Assembly (NCBI GenBank): GCA_964570845.1
Contig: CAZMZB010000003.1
Span: forward strand, 18,051-82,050
DNA: 64,000 nucleotides
Direction: 5' to 3'
Origin: CAZLCC01 sp964570845
Lineage (GTDB): Bacteria; Patescibacteriota; Saccharimonadia; Saccharimonadales; Saccharimonadaceae
Part shown: positions 16,367-24,799 of the stretch, piece after piece
Layout: each line of letters starts with the position of its first letter
How positions within the stretch are numbered: the stretch's first letter is position 1
Position numbers and translations under genes: made by a program
The notes under the pieces: generated by a model
What the model was told of the DNA's origin: nothing
The model's database searches: none
Seen by the model: the letters and a program-made list of their open reading frames with translations, nothing else

Positions 16367-16953
16367 AATGTGCGTATTTTATCAAATGGAAAAAATCTAA
16401 TTCCTACTGGACCAATAATATCCTCGTAAGGAATGGTGCCAAGTCCGCTTCGTGAGTCAAGGGAATAATCACCTGCACGGTGATCGCCCATGACAAATAA
16501 CTCATCCTTTGGAACAACGGTGTCAACAATTTTGCTCGTATAAAATCCTGGCTCGCCATGGAACGCCTTATCTGGGTTAAATCCTTTCGGGTTTTCTTTG
16601 TTATATACAGTAACTAGGCCATTTTTAACGGTTACTCTCTCGCTAGGAAAGGCGATAACACGCTTGACGATGAATTCTTCGCCAGCGCCTGAAATATAGT
16701 GTGGATTTTTAAATACAATAATTTCTCCTCTGTTTGGGACATATTCCTTACCGCGTATGTGATCCCAGGTAACAGGTAGCTTGTTAACGATCAAGCGGTC
16801 ATTTGTGTATAGGGTCTTTTCCATACTTGGACCATTAACATTAAAACTGCGAAAGATGAATGCGTTAATGAATAGCGTGCCAAGGATAACCAATACAATA
16901 AATGCAATAAGGTTGAGAATATCTTTTGATGCTGATTTTTTATTGATAGGCAT
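16363..16953 (-). CDS. lepB: Signal peptidase I
   Basis: Membrane protease that cleaves signal peptides of exported proteins. One N-terminal membrane segment (ILNLIAFIVLVILGTLFINAF) leads to the catalytic Ser43 (NGPSMEKTL) and Lys97 (FIVKRVIAFPSE), and box GDHRAGDYSLDSR near the end. The start ATG at 16953 is chosen because a TATGCT -10 lies 9 nt upstream; the frame continues to 16971. Length 196 aa fits Gram-positive style enzymes. It is divergent from the LCP gene and converges on parB. Confidence 0.94.
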   Translation of the reverse strand: MPINKKSASKDILNLIAFIVLVILGTLFINAFIFRSFNVNGPSMEKTLYTNDRLIVNKLPVTWDHIRGKEYVPNRGEIIVFKNPHYISGAGEEFIVKRVIAFPSERVTVKNGLVTVYNKENPKGFNPDKAFHGEPGFYTSKIVDTVVPKDELFVMGDHRAGDYSLDSRSGLGTIPYEDIIGPVGIRFFPFDKIRTF

Positions 16954-16962
16954 AGCCCATTT

Positions 16963-16968
16963 AGCATA
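16963..16968 (-). promoter_or_regulatory. -10 box of lepB
   Basis: TATGCT on the minus strand, 9 nt before the ATG at 16953, predicting a near-leaderless mRNA. Confidence 0.4.
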
Positions 16969-17011
16969 CATCTATTCATGATAATTGTGCAAAAATAAAT
17001 AAACATTATTG

Positions 17012-17041
17012 TTTACGAGAAGGGGCAAAATCGGGTATAGT
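17012..17041 (+). promoter_or_regulatory. Promoter of LCP gene
   Basis: TTTACG (17012-17017), an 18-bp spacer and TATAGT (17036-17041). The ATG is 14 nt after the -10, so the leader would be about 7 nt. Confidence 0.5.
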
Positions 17042-17055
17042 AGAACTCGACATTC

Positions 17056-18657
17056 ATGAATAGAAAAAGAACTTCAACAGATGGATTTATTTTACGGCGC
17101 CGACAACCTCAGCAAGTAACGGGCGGTGAGCGTCGCCAATTGGGAATCGATAATTTAGACGTTCCTTCGCAGTTTTTGAGTGAGAAGAAATCTCAACCCA
17201 ACTCTCCTATTCTCAACAAACATTCGGGAAAATCTGCTGAAATTGGTATAAATAGAAGAGATATTGACGACTCACTGAAGGATATTGACTTAAATGAACC
17301 AAAGAAAAAGAAAAAAAGACACTTTAAGCCAAGTAAAAAAATCGTGAAGCGAATATTTATTACTTTATTCATTATCCTGGTATTGATTGGCGGCTATTTA
17401 GGTATTAAGGCGCTGATTGCCAGCGGACGTTTATTCAGTGGAAACCCTTTTGATTTATTTGGCCAGGGGCAACCTCTAAAAATGGATCAATTTGGGCGGA
17501 GTAATATTGTTTTATTTGGCACTTCTGAGGACGATGAGGGACATGATGGAGCCAGCCTGACTGACTCGATCTTAGTCATCAGTATTGATCAAAAGAAGAA
17601 CAATGCTTTTATGTTCAGTGTGCCAAGAGACCTTTATGTTGACTATGGTGCGGCATGTAATAGCGGCTATGAAGGGAAGATTAACGAGGTGTATGCCTGT
17701 GCTCGTGGTAATAGCACTGATGATAAAGCAGAGCAACAGGGGCAACAAGCTTTGAGAGAAATGGTCGGGGAAGTATATGGTATGGATATACAATACGCGA
17801 CAAAGGTAAACTACAAGGTGGTGCGTGAGTCTGTCGATGCAATTGGCGGAATTAATATTACAATTAACAGTCGTGATCCTCGCGGCGTACTTGACCGCAA
17901 CTTTGACTGGAGATGTAACTATCAGTGCTATAAGGTGAAATACTCCAATGGTAAACATCATCTTAATGGGGAGCAGGCGTTGTTTCTGGCACAGGCTCGC
18001 GGCGAATCTCCGCCTACTTATGGATTTGAAGAGTCAAACTTTGATCGTGAGCGTAATCAGCAAAAAATAATTACAGCAATGCTAAAGAAAGCCAATAGTT
18101 CCAGTACACTTACTAATCCGGTTAAGGTGAGTAATCTAATTGATTCACTTGGCAATAATGTCCGAACGAATTTTGTAGCGGGAGAGGTAAAAACCCTTAC
18201 TCGCCTTTCCAGAGATATTCAAGCTAGTACTATTCAAACTATTGACTTCTATAAAGAAGGAGAGGCAGTCTTTACGACAGGTACTATTGGTGGAATGAGT
18301 GTTGTTATGCCGGTTGCGGGAACGTTTAACTATAAAGATATTCATGCGTTGGTGCGGTCATATCAGGTTAGCGATGAAGCAGCAAAAGAGAATGCGAGCA
18401 TTGAAGTTTTAAATGGCTCTGGCATATCGGGTGCGGCACAAAAGGAGGCGGAAAAGATTGAGAATGCCGGGCTAGTTGTATCGGAGGTTGGTAATGCACC
18501 AGCGGGGACGTATACAGGACTGTCAGTTTACTCTGCAAATAATAATAAATCAGCCACAAAGAAAAAACTCAGAAAAATTTTAGGTGTAAAAAGTATACAA
18601 CCCTTATCGGGTGCGATACAGTCTGCAGCTGATTTTGTCATCATCGTCGGTCAATAG
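17056..18657 (+). CDS. LytR-CpsA-Psr (LCP) family cell-wall ligase
   Basis: LCP enzymes transfer glycopolymers from undecaprenyl phosphate carriers to peptidoglycan. A long basic cytosolic N-terminus (about 95 residues) precedes one membrane segment (IFITLFIILVLIGGYLGI). The LCP domain starts near residue 150 (NIVLFGTSEDD) and contains the conserved DSILVISID, FSVPRDLYVDY, YKVVRESVDAIGGINI and the Arg-rich FDRERNQQKII. A LytR_C-type domain (ASIEVLNGSGISGAA) forms the C-terminus near residue 455. Length 533 aa. Four Cys in the extracellular part may form disulfides, consistent with the VKOR in this genome. Confidence 0.93.
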   Translation: MNRKRTSTDGFILRRRQPQQVTGGERRQLGIDNLDVPSQFLSEKKSQPNSPILNKHSGKSAEIGINRRDIDDSLKDIDLNEPKKKKKRHFKPSKKIVKRIFITLFIILVLIGGYLGIKALIASGRLFSGNPFDLFGQGQPLKMDQFGRSNIVLFGTSEDDEGHDGASLTDSILVISIDQKKNNAFMFSVPRDLYVDYGAACNSGYEGKINEVYACARGNSTDDKAEQQGQQALREMVGEVYGMDIQYATKVNYKVVRESVDAIGGINITINSRDPRGVLDRNFDWRCNYQCYKVKYSNGKHHLNGEQALFLAQARGESPPTYGFEESNFDRERNQQKIITAMLKKANSSSTLTNPVKVSNLIDSLGNNVRTNFVAGEVKTLTRLSRDIQASTIQTIDFYKEGEAVFTTGTIGGMSVVMPVAGTFNYKDIHALVRSYQVSDEAAKENASIEVLNGSGISGAAQKEAEKIENAGLVVSEVGNAPAGTYTGLSVYSANNNKSATKKKLRKILGVKSIQPLSGAIQSAADFVIIVGQ

Positions 18658-18688
18658 TATTTCTCCAATCTACTGCGCAAAAACGTGA

Positions 18689-18694
18689 TATAAT
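18689..18694 (+). promoter_or_regulatory. -10 box of membrane-protein gene
   Basis: TATAAT preceded by TGA (extended -10 like), 11 nt before the ATG at 18706. Confidence 0.5.
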
Positions 18695-18705
18695 TGCTAG
18701 CATAT

Positions 18706-19506
18706 ATGGAGTTAATACGAACAGCTTCACGCAAGCGTTCTTTGCTTAGTGAAACAATTTATATTGTGCTTAACCTAGCTTTAGCGGCAATTGTATTGTT
18801 ATTAATTTTGGGCTTTACTGAATCACCTATTTTGGCGTACGTCTTCATTATTTTAAGTAAATGGCGTGTTTTTGCGGTTCGTCCGCGTTTTTGGCTTGCT
18901 AATCTACAAACAAACTTACTTGATGCACTGGTCGGACTCAGTGTTGTTACATTGTTATGGCAGGCAACCGGTGCGTTACCATTACAAATTACTCTTACGG
19001 TACTCTATGCACTTTGGTTGATTGTTATTAAACCACTTTCCGGTCGTACAGCGATGGTATTTCAAGGTGGACTTGCACAATTTATTAGTATCACAGCACT
19101 TTTCATGGTTTCATATGCATGGCCGTCATTTTTTGTTGTTCTTGCTATGTGGCTTATTGGTTATGCTGCTGCACGACATGTACTGAGCGCATATGAAGAA
19201 GAAGATATAGGTTTACTTAGTCTGCTTTGGGGGTTGGTGGTTGCGCAACTTGGCTGGCTTGGTTACCACTGGGCTATTGCATATGCACTACCATTTACCA
19301 AGATATTATTCCCGGGAGCAGTGGTGCAAGTTCCGCAAATTGCGATTATCATTACGCTTGTTAGTTGGTTTGTGGAGAGAAGCTACTTCCTTTATCGTAC
19401 AAAAGGGAAAATACAATCAAAAGATATTTGGTGGGTAGCTCTATTTATTGCAGTTATTCTATTTATTTTATTTTTACCAATATTCAATCAAGTATATGAT
19501 CGATAA
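18706..19506 (+). CDS. Polytopic membrane protein, unknown
   Basis: 266 aa with about seven to eight hydrophobic segments and short loops, the most obvious being YIVLNLALAAIVLLLILGF, LLDALVGLSVVTLLW and WWVALFIAVILFILFLPIF. ATG at 18706 is chosen over an in-frame TTG at 18694 that lies inside the -10 box. No catalytic motif or known family is recognised. It is followed 21 bp later by htrA, possibly on the same transcript. Confidence 0.8.
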   Translation: MELIRTASRKRSLLSETIYIVLNLALAAIVLLLILGFTESPILAYVFIILSKWRVFAVRPRFWLANLQTNLLDALVGLSVVTLLWQATGALPLQITLTVLYALWLIVIKPLSGRTAMVFQGGLAQFISITALFMVSYAWPSFFVVLAMWLIGYAAARHVLSAYEEEDIGLLSLLWGLVVAQLGWLGYHWAIAYALPFTKILFPGAVVQVPQIAIIITLVSWFVERSYFLYRTKGKIQSKDIWWVALFIAVILFILFLPIFNQVYDR

Positions 19507-19527
19507 CTGTTTATATAGGGGGCATTA

Positions 19528-20664
19528 ATGGAAAAGGAGAAACAACAATCACATCTATTTGGAAAAACGGCTGCAATAGTATTTCTTTGTTTTATTGCCA
19601 GCTTCCTGGGGAGTTGGGTGTTTTTGAGCACGGGACTTGTAAAACAAGATGTCTCCCAAACGATTAATAATAATCGTGAGAATATCGTACTTCAAGAGGG
19701 TGAAGTGGTGGCCGATGTTGCAAAAAAAGTTTCACCAAGTGTCGTTTCAATAGTTGGAAAAGGTAATAATAGCGCTCAGGTTGGTGTGGCTATGTTACAA
19801 CAACAAACGGCTGGCACAGGAATAATCATTAGCCAAAATGGATATATTATTACTAATAAGCATGTCCTTGAGGAATCCTCTGGGAATGTAAGCGTCGTAC
19901 TTTCAGACGGTACTCGGTATGACAATGTAAAAAAGGTTGGTGAAGATCCGTTGAATGATATTGCATTTTTAAAGATTGGTAATGCTAAGGATCTTACTCC
20001 AGCTCGGTTTGGTAATTCTCGCAACGTAGATATTGGGCAAAAGGTAGTAGCAATTGGTAATGCATTGGGACAATTTAAGAATACGGTTACCTCGGGTATT
20101 ATTTCCGGGATTGGTCGACCGGTCGTTGCGAGCGGTGGTAGCGGGGAGCAAGAGCGATTTGAGGGACTTTTACAGACAGATGCTGCTATTAATCCGGGTA
20201 ATTCCGGCGGTCCACTGACAAATCTTGCAGGTGAGGTTATTGGTATAAATACGGCAGTTGCGGCTGATGCTCAAGGTATTGGTTTTGCAATCCCAATAAA
20301 TATGGTCAAAGGACTTGCAAAAGGGGTGGTTGAGGGTGGTAAAATCGAGCGCCCATATCTCGGTGTACAGTATATTTCCATTACCCCTGAAGTTACTGAA
20401 GAATTCGATCTTAGTGTTAAGAGTGGTGCTTTTGTATATGGTGCTGATGGCAACAATGCGGTTGTATCTGATGGTCCGGCAGCTAAAGCGGGTATACGTA
20501 ATCGAGATATCATCACGAAAGTAAATGATATGTCAGTGAATGAAAAGAACAGCCTTGCTGGTCTTCTCGTAGAATTTTCTCCTGGTGATAAAGTGAATCT
20601 TACTATTCTTCGTGAGGGTCAACAGCGAACTGTTGAGGTTACACTAGGCCAGCTCAACAGGTAG
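19528..20664 (+). CDS. HtrA/DegP-type membrane-anchored serine protease
   Basis: Extracytoplasmic protease for protein quality control. One N-terminal membrane anchor (AAIVFLCFIASFLGSWVFL) is followed by a trypsin-like domain with the triad His112 (NKHVL), Asp144 (NDIAF) and Ser226 (GNSGGP). A single PDZ domain covers about 270-378. The ATG follows AGGGGG (19516-19521). The gene's 3' end overlaps the convergent prmC by 21 nt. Length 378 aa is normal for this group. Confidence 0.95.
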   Translation: MEKEKQQSHLFGKTAAIVFLCFIASFLGSWVFLSTGLVKQDVSQTINNNRENIVLQEGEVVADVAKKVSPSVVSIVGKGNNSAQVGVAMLQQQTAGTGIIISQNGYIITNKHVLEESSGNVSVVLSDGTRYDNVKKVGEDPLNDIAFLKIGNAKDLTPARFGNSRNVDIGQKVVAIGNALGQFKNTVTSGIISGIGRPVVASGGSGEQERFEGLLQTDAAINPGNSGGPLTNLAGEVIGINTAVAADAQGIGFAIPINMVKGLAKGVVEGGKIERPYLGVQYISITPEVTEEFDLSVKSGAFVYGADGNNAVVSDGPAAKAGIRNRDIITKVNDMSVNEKNSLAGLLVEFSPGDKVNLTILREGQQRTVEVTLGQLNR

Positions 20665-21486
20665 TTTTTCAAAGACAATAATAAAACCCTGCTTTTTATA
20701 TAAAGAAAACCCACACTTCTTCGCAAAATCAATGATTGCTTTGTGTTGTCGCGGATCAGCTTCCAGCAAAAGAAAACCATGTTTTTGTAGTTTTTCTTGA
20801 GTTTGAATAATAAGTTTCCTAATAAGTTTGAGACCGTTATTCTCAGCAAAGAGTGCTAATGAAGGCTCACATTGAGTCTCTAGTGAAGTCTGCCACGTTT
20901 CATCAACATATGGTAGATTCGCTAAAATAGCATCATATTTTTTCGCAGTATTTGATAAAAGGTCAGATTCAAAAAAGATAACAGGTACCTTTAGTTTCAT
21001 GGCATTTTGTGTAGCAACCTCAAGAGCCTTCTTGCTGATATCGCAAGCTTCAAGGGAGGAGTGTGGTAGCTCTAAAGCAGCAGTAATAGCTAAGGCACCA
21101 GAACCTGTGCCAACATCAAGGATATATTGTGGTGGTTGTGGTAATGCTTTTACTATTTCTATAATTACCTCGCTTTCAGGGCGAGGGATGAGCACATTCT
21201 TGTTAACTATAAAATCTCTACCATAAAACTCTTTGAAGCCGCGAATATAAGCCAGTGGTTCATGATTCAAGCGTCTCTCAAAGGCTTCTTTCGCAGTATC
21301 TTCAGGGATTTCCTCGTCACTATGAGTAATCAGCCATTCTCGACTGGTGTCAAGCGCATCACATAAGAGCAACTCAGCATCTAATCGCGCTGAATCTATG
21401 CCAGACTTTTTTGCTAGCTGACTGGCTTCTTCTAGCCATGTTTTAATTTTTGTTTTCGATACCTTCGGCTTTGAGTTCGCGTTCAT
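20644..21486 (-). CDS. prmC: Release factor glutamine methyltransferase PrmC
   Basis: Methylates the Gln of the GGQ loop of release factors with SAM. The N-terminal helical domain is followed by LIPRPESE, motif I DVGTGSGALAI and the substrate motif NLPYVD. Most PrmC proteins have NPPY; the Leu variant is noted but the surrounding sequence is typical. Length 280 aa. The start overlaps the end of prfA by 44 nt, the usual prfA-prmC operon, so a downstream start cannot be excluded. Confidence 0.94.
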   Translation of the reverse strand: MNANSKPKVSKTKIKTWLEEASQLAKKSGIDSARLDAELLLCDALDTSREWLITHSDEEIPEDTAKEAFERRLNHEPLAYIRGFKEFYGRDFIVNKNVLIPRPESEVIIEIVKALPQPPQYILDVGTGSGALAITAALELPHSSLEACDISKKALEVATQNAMKLKVPVIFFESDLLSNTAKKYDAILANLPYVDETWQTSLETQCEPSLALFAENNGLKLIRKLIIQTQEKLQKHGFLLLEADPRQHKAIIDFAKKCGFSLYKKQGFIIVFEKLPVELA

Positions 21487-22519
21487 AGGTGAGTAGTTTA
21501 TTAATTAAATCTTGAATGTCACCGTCAAGGGCGGCAGGGAGGTTGCTGCGGCTATAGTTAATACGATGGTCAGTAATACGGTCTTGCGGAAAATTATAAG
21601 TACGGATTTTTTCGCTACGATCGCCTGAACCAATAAGGCTTTTGCGTTCAGCTGAAAGTTTAGCTTGTTCTTTTTCGATTTGCATCTGAAGCAAGCGAGA
21701 ACGCAATACTTTCATGGCTTTGTCTTTATTCTTAATTTGCGATTTTTCATCCTGGTTTGCAACCACTAAGCCTGTTGGTAGGTGGGTGATACGAATAGCA
21801 CTATCTGTCGTGTTGACACTTTGCCCACCATGTCCGCTGGCGCGAAAGGTATCAATTCGCAGATCACTCGGATTAATTTCTATATCCTTTTCTTCTGCTT
21901 CTGGTAGCACAGCAACGGTGACAGTGCTGGTGTGTACGCGCCCCTGACTTTCGGTTACCGGAATACGTTGTACACGATGCACGCCACTCTCAAACTTTAG
22001 CTTAGAATAAGGAGCATCGCCTTTGACGGCAAAAATAACTTCTTTATAGCCCCCAACTTCAGAAGGACTATCGCTTAACAGCTCAGTTTTTAGTCCATTT
22101 TGCTCGCAATAACGCATGTACATTCTTAAAAGCTCGCCAGCGAATAAGCTTGCTTCATCACCACCTGCGCCAGCGCGAATTTCGATGATAATATCTTTTT
22201 CATCATTTGGATCTTTTGGTGTGAGCATGACAAAAAGCTCTTCATCAAGCACCTCAATGTACTTTTCCAGAGCAGGAATTTCTTCTTTAGCAAGCTCTGC
22301 CAGCTCATCACTGCCATTAGAAAGCTCTTTGGCTTCAGCGAGCTGTTTTTGCAGGCGTTCTTTTTCATTAACTCGCTCTAAAATGTTTTCAAGTTCAGTT
22401 AGACGCTTATTTTTTCTCGTAAAATCTGCATCAGCATAGGCATCTGGACGCGACAAAAAAGCCTCAAGTTCTTGCTTTTCTTTTTCAAGCTGGCTGGCGT
22501 TGAGGTGTAATTGTGCCAT
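21443..22519 (-). CDS. prfA: Peptide chain release factor 1
   Basis: Terminates translation at UAA and UAG. The PXT anticodon-like tripeptide is PVT in HRVQRIPVTESQGRVHTST, which distinguishes RF1 from RF2. The peptidyl-tRNA hydrolysis loop GHGGQSVN follows. Length 358 aa is normal. It sits between rpmE (L31) and prmC on the minus strand, probably one transcript. There is no strong Shine-Dalgarno before the ATG at 22519. Confidence 0.97.
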   Translation of the reverse strand: MAQLHLNASQLEKEKQELEAFLSRPDAYADADFTRKNKRLTELENILERVNEKERLQKQLAEAKELSNGSDELAELAKEEIPALEKYIEVLDEELFVMLTPKDPNDEKDIIIEIRAGAGGDEASLFAGELLRMYMRYCEQNGLKTELLSDSPSEVGGYKEVIFAVKGDAPYSKLKFESGVHRVQRIPVTESQGRVHTSTVTVAVLPEAEEKDIEINPSDLRIDTFRASGHGGQSVNTTDSAIRITHLPTGLVVANQDEKSQIKNKDKAMKVLRSRLLQMQIEKEQAKLSAERKSLIGSGDRSEKIRTYNFPQDRITDHRINYSRSNLPAALDGDIQDLINKLLTYERELKAEGIENKN

Positions 22520-22554
22520 TATTGTGCCCCCGGAGTTGACGTTTCCGCCCGTAG

Positions 22555-22884
22555 TTATTTATCTTTTTCAGTTTCTTTTTTCTCAGCACGAACCTGCGCT
22601 TTTTTTGCCTTGTTAGCAAGCGCAGCTTTTCGCTGCTCAGCTTTTGCAAATTTCGCCTTAAAACGATCAACACGGCCTTCGGTGTCGATAATCTTTTCTT
22701 CGCCAGTGAAGAATGGATGAGACGCGCTTGAAATGTGAATCTTCACGAGCGGATATTCGTTACCATCCTCCCATTTAATGGTGTCATCTGTTTGTGTAGT
22801 TGATTGCGTTAAAAATGAGAAGCCAGCCTGGTCGTCTTGAAAAACAACGGGGCGATAGTTTGTGGGGTGTAAATCTTTTTTCAT
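22555..22884 (-). CDS. rpmE2: 50S ribosomal protein L31, type B
   Basis: The core KKDLHPTNYRPVVFQDD and YPLVKIHISSASHPFFTGEEKIIDTEGRVDRFKAKF is that of the zinc-free L31B form, without Cys ligands. After the usual end near residue 85 there is a Lys/Ala/Glu-rich helical tail. First gene of the rpmE-prfA-prmC cluster. It has no Shine-Dalgarno; a good promoter ends 11 nt before the ATG. Confidence 0.95.
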   Translation of the reverse strand: MKKDLHPTNYRPVVFQDDQAGFSFLTQSTTQTDDTIKWEDGNEYPLVKIHISSASHPFFTGEEKIIDTEGRVDRFKAKFAKAEQRKAALANKAKKAQVRAEKKETEKDK

Positions 22885-22895
22885 AATCTCGAGCT

Positions 22896-22924
22896 ATTGT
22901 ATCTGTTTTTATAGAGAAAGTCAA
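22896..22924 (-). promoter_or_regulatory. Promoter of rpmE-prfA-prmC
   Basis: On the minus strand, TTGACT, 17 bp, TACAAT. The -10 ends 11 nt before the ATG at 22884, so the leader would be about 4 nt. Confidence 0.65.
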
Positions 22925-22936
22925 AGGGGAGTAATT

Positions 22937-22973
22937 TAAAAAAGCTGGAGCGAAAAATAAGTCGCTGCCAGCT
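22937..22973 (-). terminator. Intrinsic terminator downstream of 96-aa membrane protein gene
   Basis: Minus strand AGCTGG-AGCGA pairs TCGCT-CCAGCT, followed by six T. It closes the gene at 23042-23332 just before the rpmE promoter. Confidence 0.8.
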
Positions 22974-23041
22974 AAAAAGGAACCTAACCCCCGCAAACTC
23001 CTTTGATCATCGGTGCCAAAGGATTTGTGAATGTATAGCTT

Positions 23042-23332
23042 TTATCTTTTCTCCATAGCATTGAGGGGCTTGACGACTCTATCAACGCCAAGCAGTATGC
23101 TTATGATAGCGAGTGCCAGAAGAGACACCATCGCTATGAGCGAAACAAGGGAGAGAAGGGTGATCATGACTGCGAAGTTAAGACCATAAAACACATGGTC
23201 GATGGTCGCGTCAAGGCCAGGTCTTCCCTCATAGAGAATCTGAGCACTGTGATCATTACTGCTGATTGCCACACCCACTGCCACCAGCAAGAAGAACATG
23301 AATCCACTAGCTACGCTGAGCTTCTCAATCAC
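23042..23332 (-). CDS. Small membrane protein, unknown
   Basis: 96 aa with two hydrophobic segments (ASGFMFFLLVAVGVAI and a long one near 50-82). GTG start at 23332 preceded by GAGAGGTGGAA. It is unrelated by eye to known families. The line at 23101 is 50% GC, higher than core genes nearby. It is monocistronic with its own promoter and terminator, like the neighbouring 118-aa gene, which suggests accessory rather than core origin. Confidence 0.7.
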   Translation of the reverse strand: MIEKLSVASGFMFFLLVAVGVAISSNDHSAQILYEGRPGLDATIDHVFYGLNFAVMITLLSLVSLIAMVSLLALAIISILLGVDRVVKPLNAMEKR

Positions 23333-23394
23333 TTTCCACCTCTCTGAGTAAGTTCAAGATTGCTACTACATTACAAGGAACAATTCCTTTTTAA

Positions 23395-23423
23395 ATTATA
23401 TCATTAAAATAATAAAAAAACAA
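23395..23423 (-). promoter_or_regulatory. Promoter of 96-aa membrane protein gene
   Basis: Minus strand TTGTTT, 17 bp, TATAAT. The leader of about 55 nt contains the small inverted repeat AAGGAA/TTCCTT. Confidence 0.5.
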
Positions 23424-23451
23424 GTATTTCGTGAACTTGAAAAAAGTTAGT

Positions 23452-23485
23452 AGTTAGTTGGGTGAAATTTTTCACCCAACTAACT
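23452..23485 (-). terminator. Strong hairpin terminator, possibly bidirectional
   Basis: A 13-bp perfect stem, AGTTAGTTGGGTG with CACCCAACTAACT, around an 8-nt loop. On the minus strand it follows the 118-aa gene, with a T-rich stretch shortly after the stem. Confidence 0.75.
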
Positions 23486-23531
23486 TTATTTAAGAATCTA
23501 TTACTTGGTCTCCTCCCAGTCCTAAATCTTC

Positions 23532-23888
23532 CTATTGAATTTTTCTTTCGGGTCGATTATCCAATGCGTCATAAACACTAAGGATAATCATCATCAATGC
23601 AAAAACGGGCCAGAGGAGTACCGTCCCAGCTATGATTAGGCATACCAATATACTGTCCACCATACTCTCTTTTTGAGAGAGTTGGTTATTGTGGTGAGTG
23701 ACCCCGATTAAGGGGCGATTTGCTTCATATAGGTACAAGAACCCTATAAGGATGAATGGGATAAGGGCATAAGCGCCCCCCCACACTGGCCAATGAGCAA
23801 GTCCAGCGGCCAGAGAGTAGCCCATACTGCCCGCAATCACCAATGCCAAAAAAAGACCGTTCAGTATCTTACTAGCGAAAGGCAGCAC
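23532..23888 (-). CDS. Small membrane protein, unknown
   Basis: 118 aa with about four hydrophobic segments (ILNGLFLALVIAGSMGYSLAAGL, WGGAYALIPFILIGFLYLY, SILVCLIIAGTVLLWPVFALMMIIL). GTG start at 23888, with CAGGAGA 10 nt upstream. The line at 23761 is 60% GC, well above the core genes. No family recognised. It forms a pair of monocistronic, terminator-bounded small membrane protein genes with 23042-23332. Confidence 0.7.
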   Translation of the reverse strand: MLPFASKILNGLFLALVIAGSMGYSLAAGLAHWPVWGGAYALIPFILIGFLYLYEANRPLIGVTHHNNQLSQKESMVDSILVCLIIAGTVLLWPVFALMMIILSVYDALDNRPERKIQ

Positions 23889-23973
23889 GCATTTTCTCCT
23901 GTGTCCAAGTAATATTAAAGTACGACTCTCGTCTTCATCATATAACTAAAATATGAAGAAACAAATACCTTCC

Positions 23974-24003
23974 TTGAAGTAGAGAGGAACTATCTGGTAT
24001 AAT
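23974..24003 (+). promoter_or_regulatory. Promoter of rpsB-tsf
   Basis: TTGAAG (23974-23979), an 18-bp spacer and TATAAT (23998-24003), giving a leader of about 80 nt. Confidence 0.6.
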
Positions 24004-24033
24004 AGGCTCTGTAATATATTTATAATGACACAA

Positions 24034-24067
24034 CTTGCGCGATAAACTTCTTAGAAAGATGTGCAAG
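24034..24067 (+). ncRNA. Hairpin in rpsB leader
   Basis: CTTGCGC (24034-24040) pairs GTGCAAG (24061-24067) with one G-U. It ends about 10 nt before the Shine-Dalgarno AAAGGAG. Bacterial rpsB leaders are often bound by S2, so this could be the autoregulatory site; that is inference. Confidence 0.4.
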
Positions 24068-24091
24068 TGAGGAAAAAAGGAGTAATAATCT

Positions 24092-24799
24092 ATGGCAGTA
24101 ACTGTCGATATTAAAGCTCTGCTTGAAGCAGGCGTTCACTTCGGTCACAAGACCAGCCGCTGGCATCCGAAAATGGCGCCATATATTCATAGTAAGCGGC
24201 AAGAGAACCATATTATTGATTTAACAAAAACAGTTAAAGGACTCAACGCTGCGCTACCTGTTATCACTGAAACAGTGGCGAAGGGCAGGCAAGTGCTTTT
24301 GGTTGGCACAAAGCGTCAAGCAAAAGATTTGGTGAAGAAAACTGCAGAGGAAGCAGGGCAGCCATATGTAAGCGAGCGCTGGCTTGGTGGAACGCTAACC
24401 AATGCTGCAACCATTGGCGGTCAAATCAAGCATCTAAAAAATCTCGAGCGGCGTATGAATAGTGGTGAGCTTGAGAATCGTTATAACAAACTTGAAGTAC
24501 AGCGTTTTCAGGAGGAAATTGAGGACTTGAAATTAAAATATGGCGGCATTCAAGACATGAATGGCAAGCCAGGCATTGTGTTTGTAACTGATGTCATTAC
24601 TGACGCGAATGCAGTGCGTGAAGCGAATAAGCTGAATATTCCGGTGGTGGCAATTGTTGATACGAATGCAAATCCTGAAAATATTGATTATGTCATCCCA
24701 GGAAACGACGATGCAATTAAAAGCATTCAGCTGATTTTAGAGTATGTGAAGCAAGCGGTTAACGAAGGTGCTGCGAAAAAGAAAGAGGAGGCGAAATAA
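24092..24799 (+). CDS. rpsB: 30S ribosomal protein S2
   Basis: 235-aa protein of the small subunit. Family features are DIKALLEAGVHFGHKTSRWHPKMAPYI at the N-terminus, LVGTKRQAKD and SERWLGGTLTN in the middle, and VAIVDTNANPENIDYVIPGNDDA near the end. AAAGGAG lies upstream of the ATG. tsf follows with no gap. Confidence 0.98.
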   Translation: MAVTVDIKALLEAGVHFGHKTSRWHPKMAPYIHSKRQENHIIDLTKTVKGLNAALPVITETVAKGRQVLLVGTKRQAKDLVKKTAEEAGQPYVSERWLGGTLTNAATIGGQIKHLKNLERRMNSGELENRYNKLEVQRFQEEIEDLKLKYGGIQDMNGKPGIVFVTDVITDANAVREANKLNIPVVAIVDTNANPENIDYVIPGNDDAIKSIQLILEYVKQAVNEGAAKKKEEAK

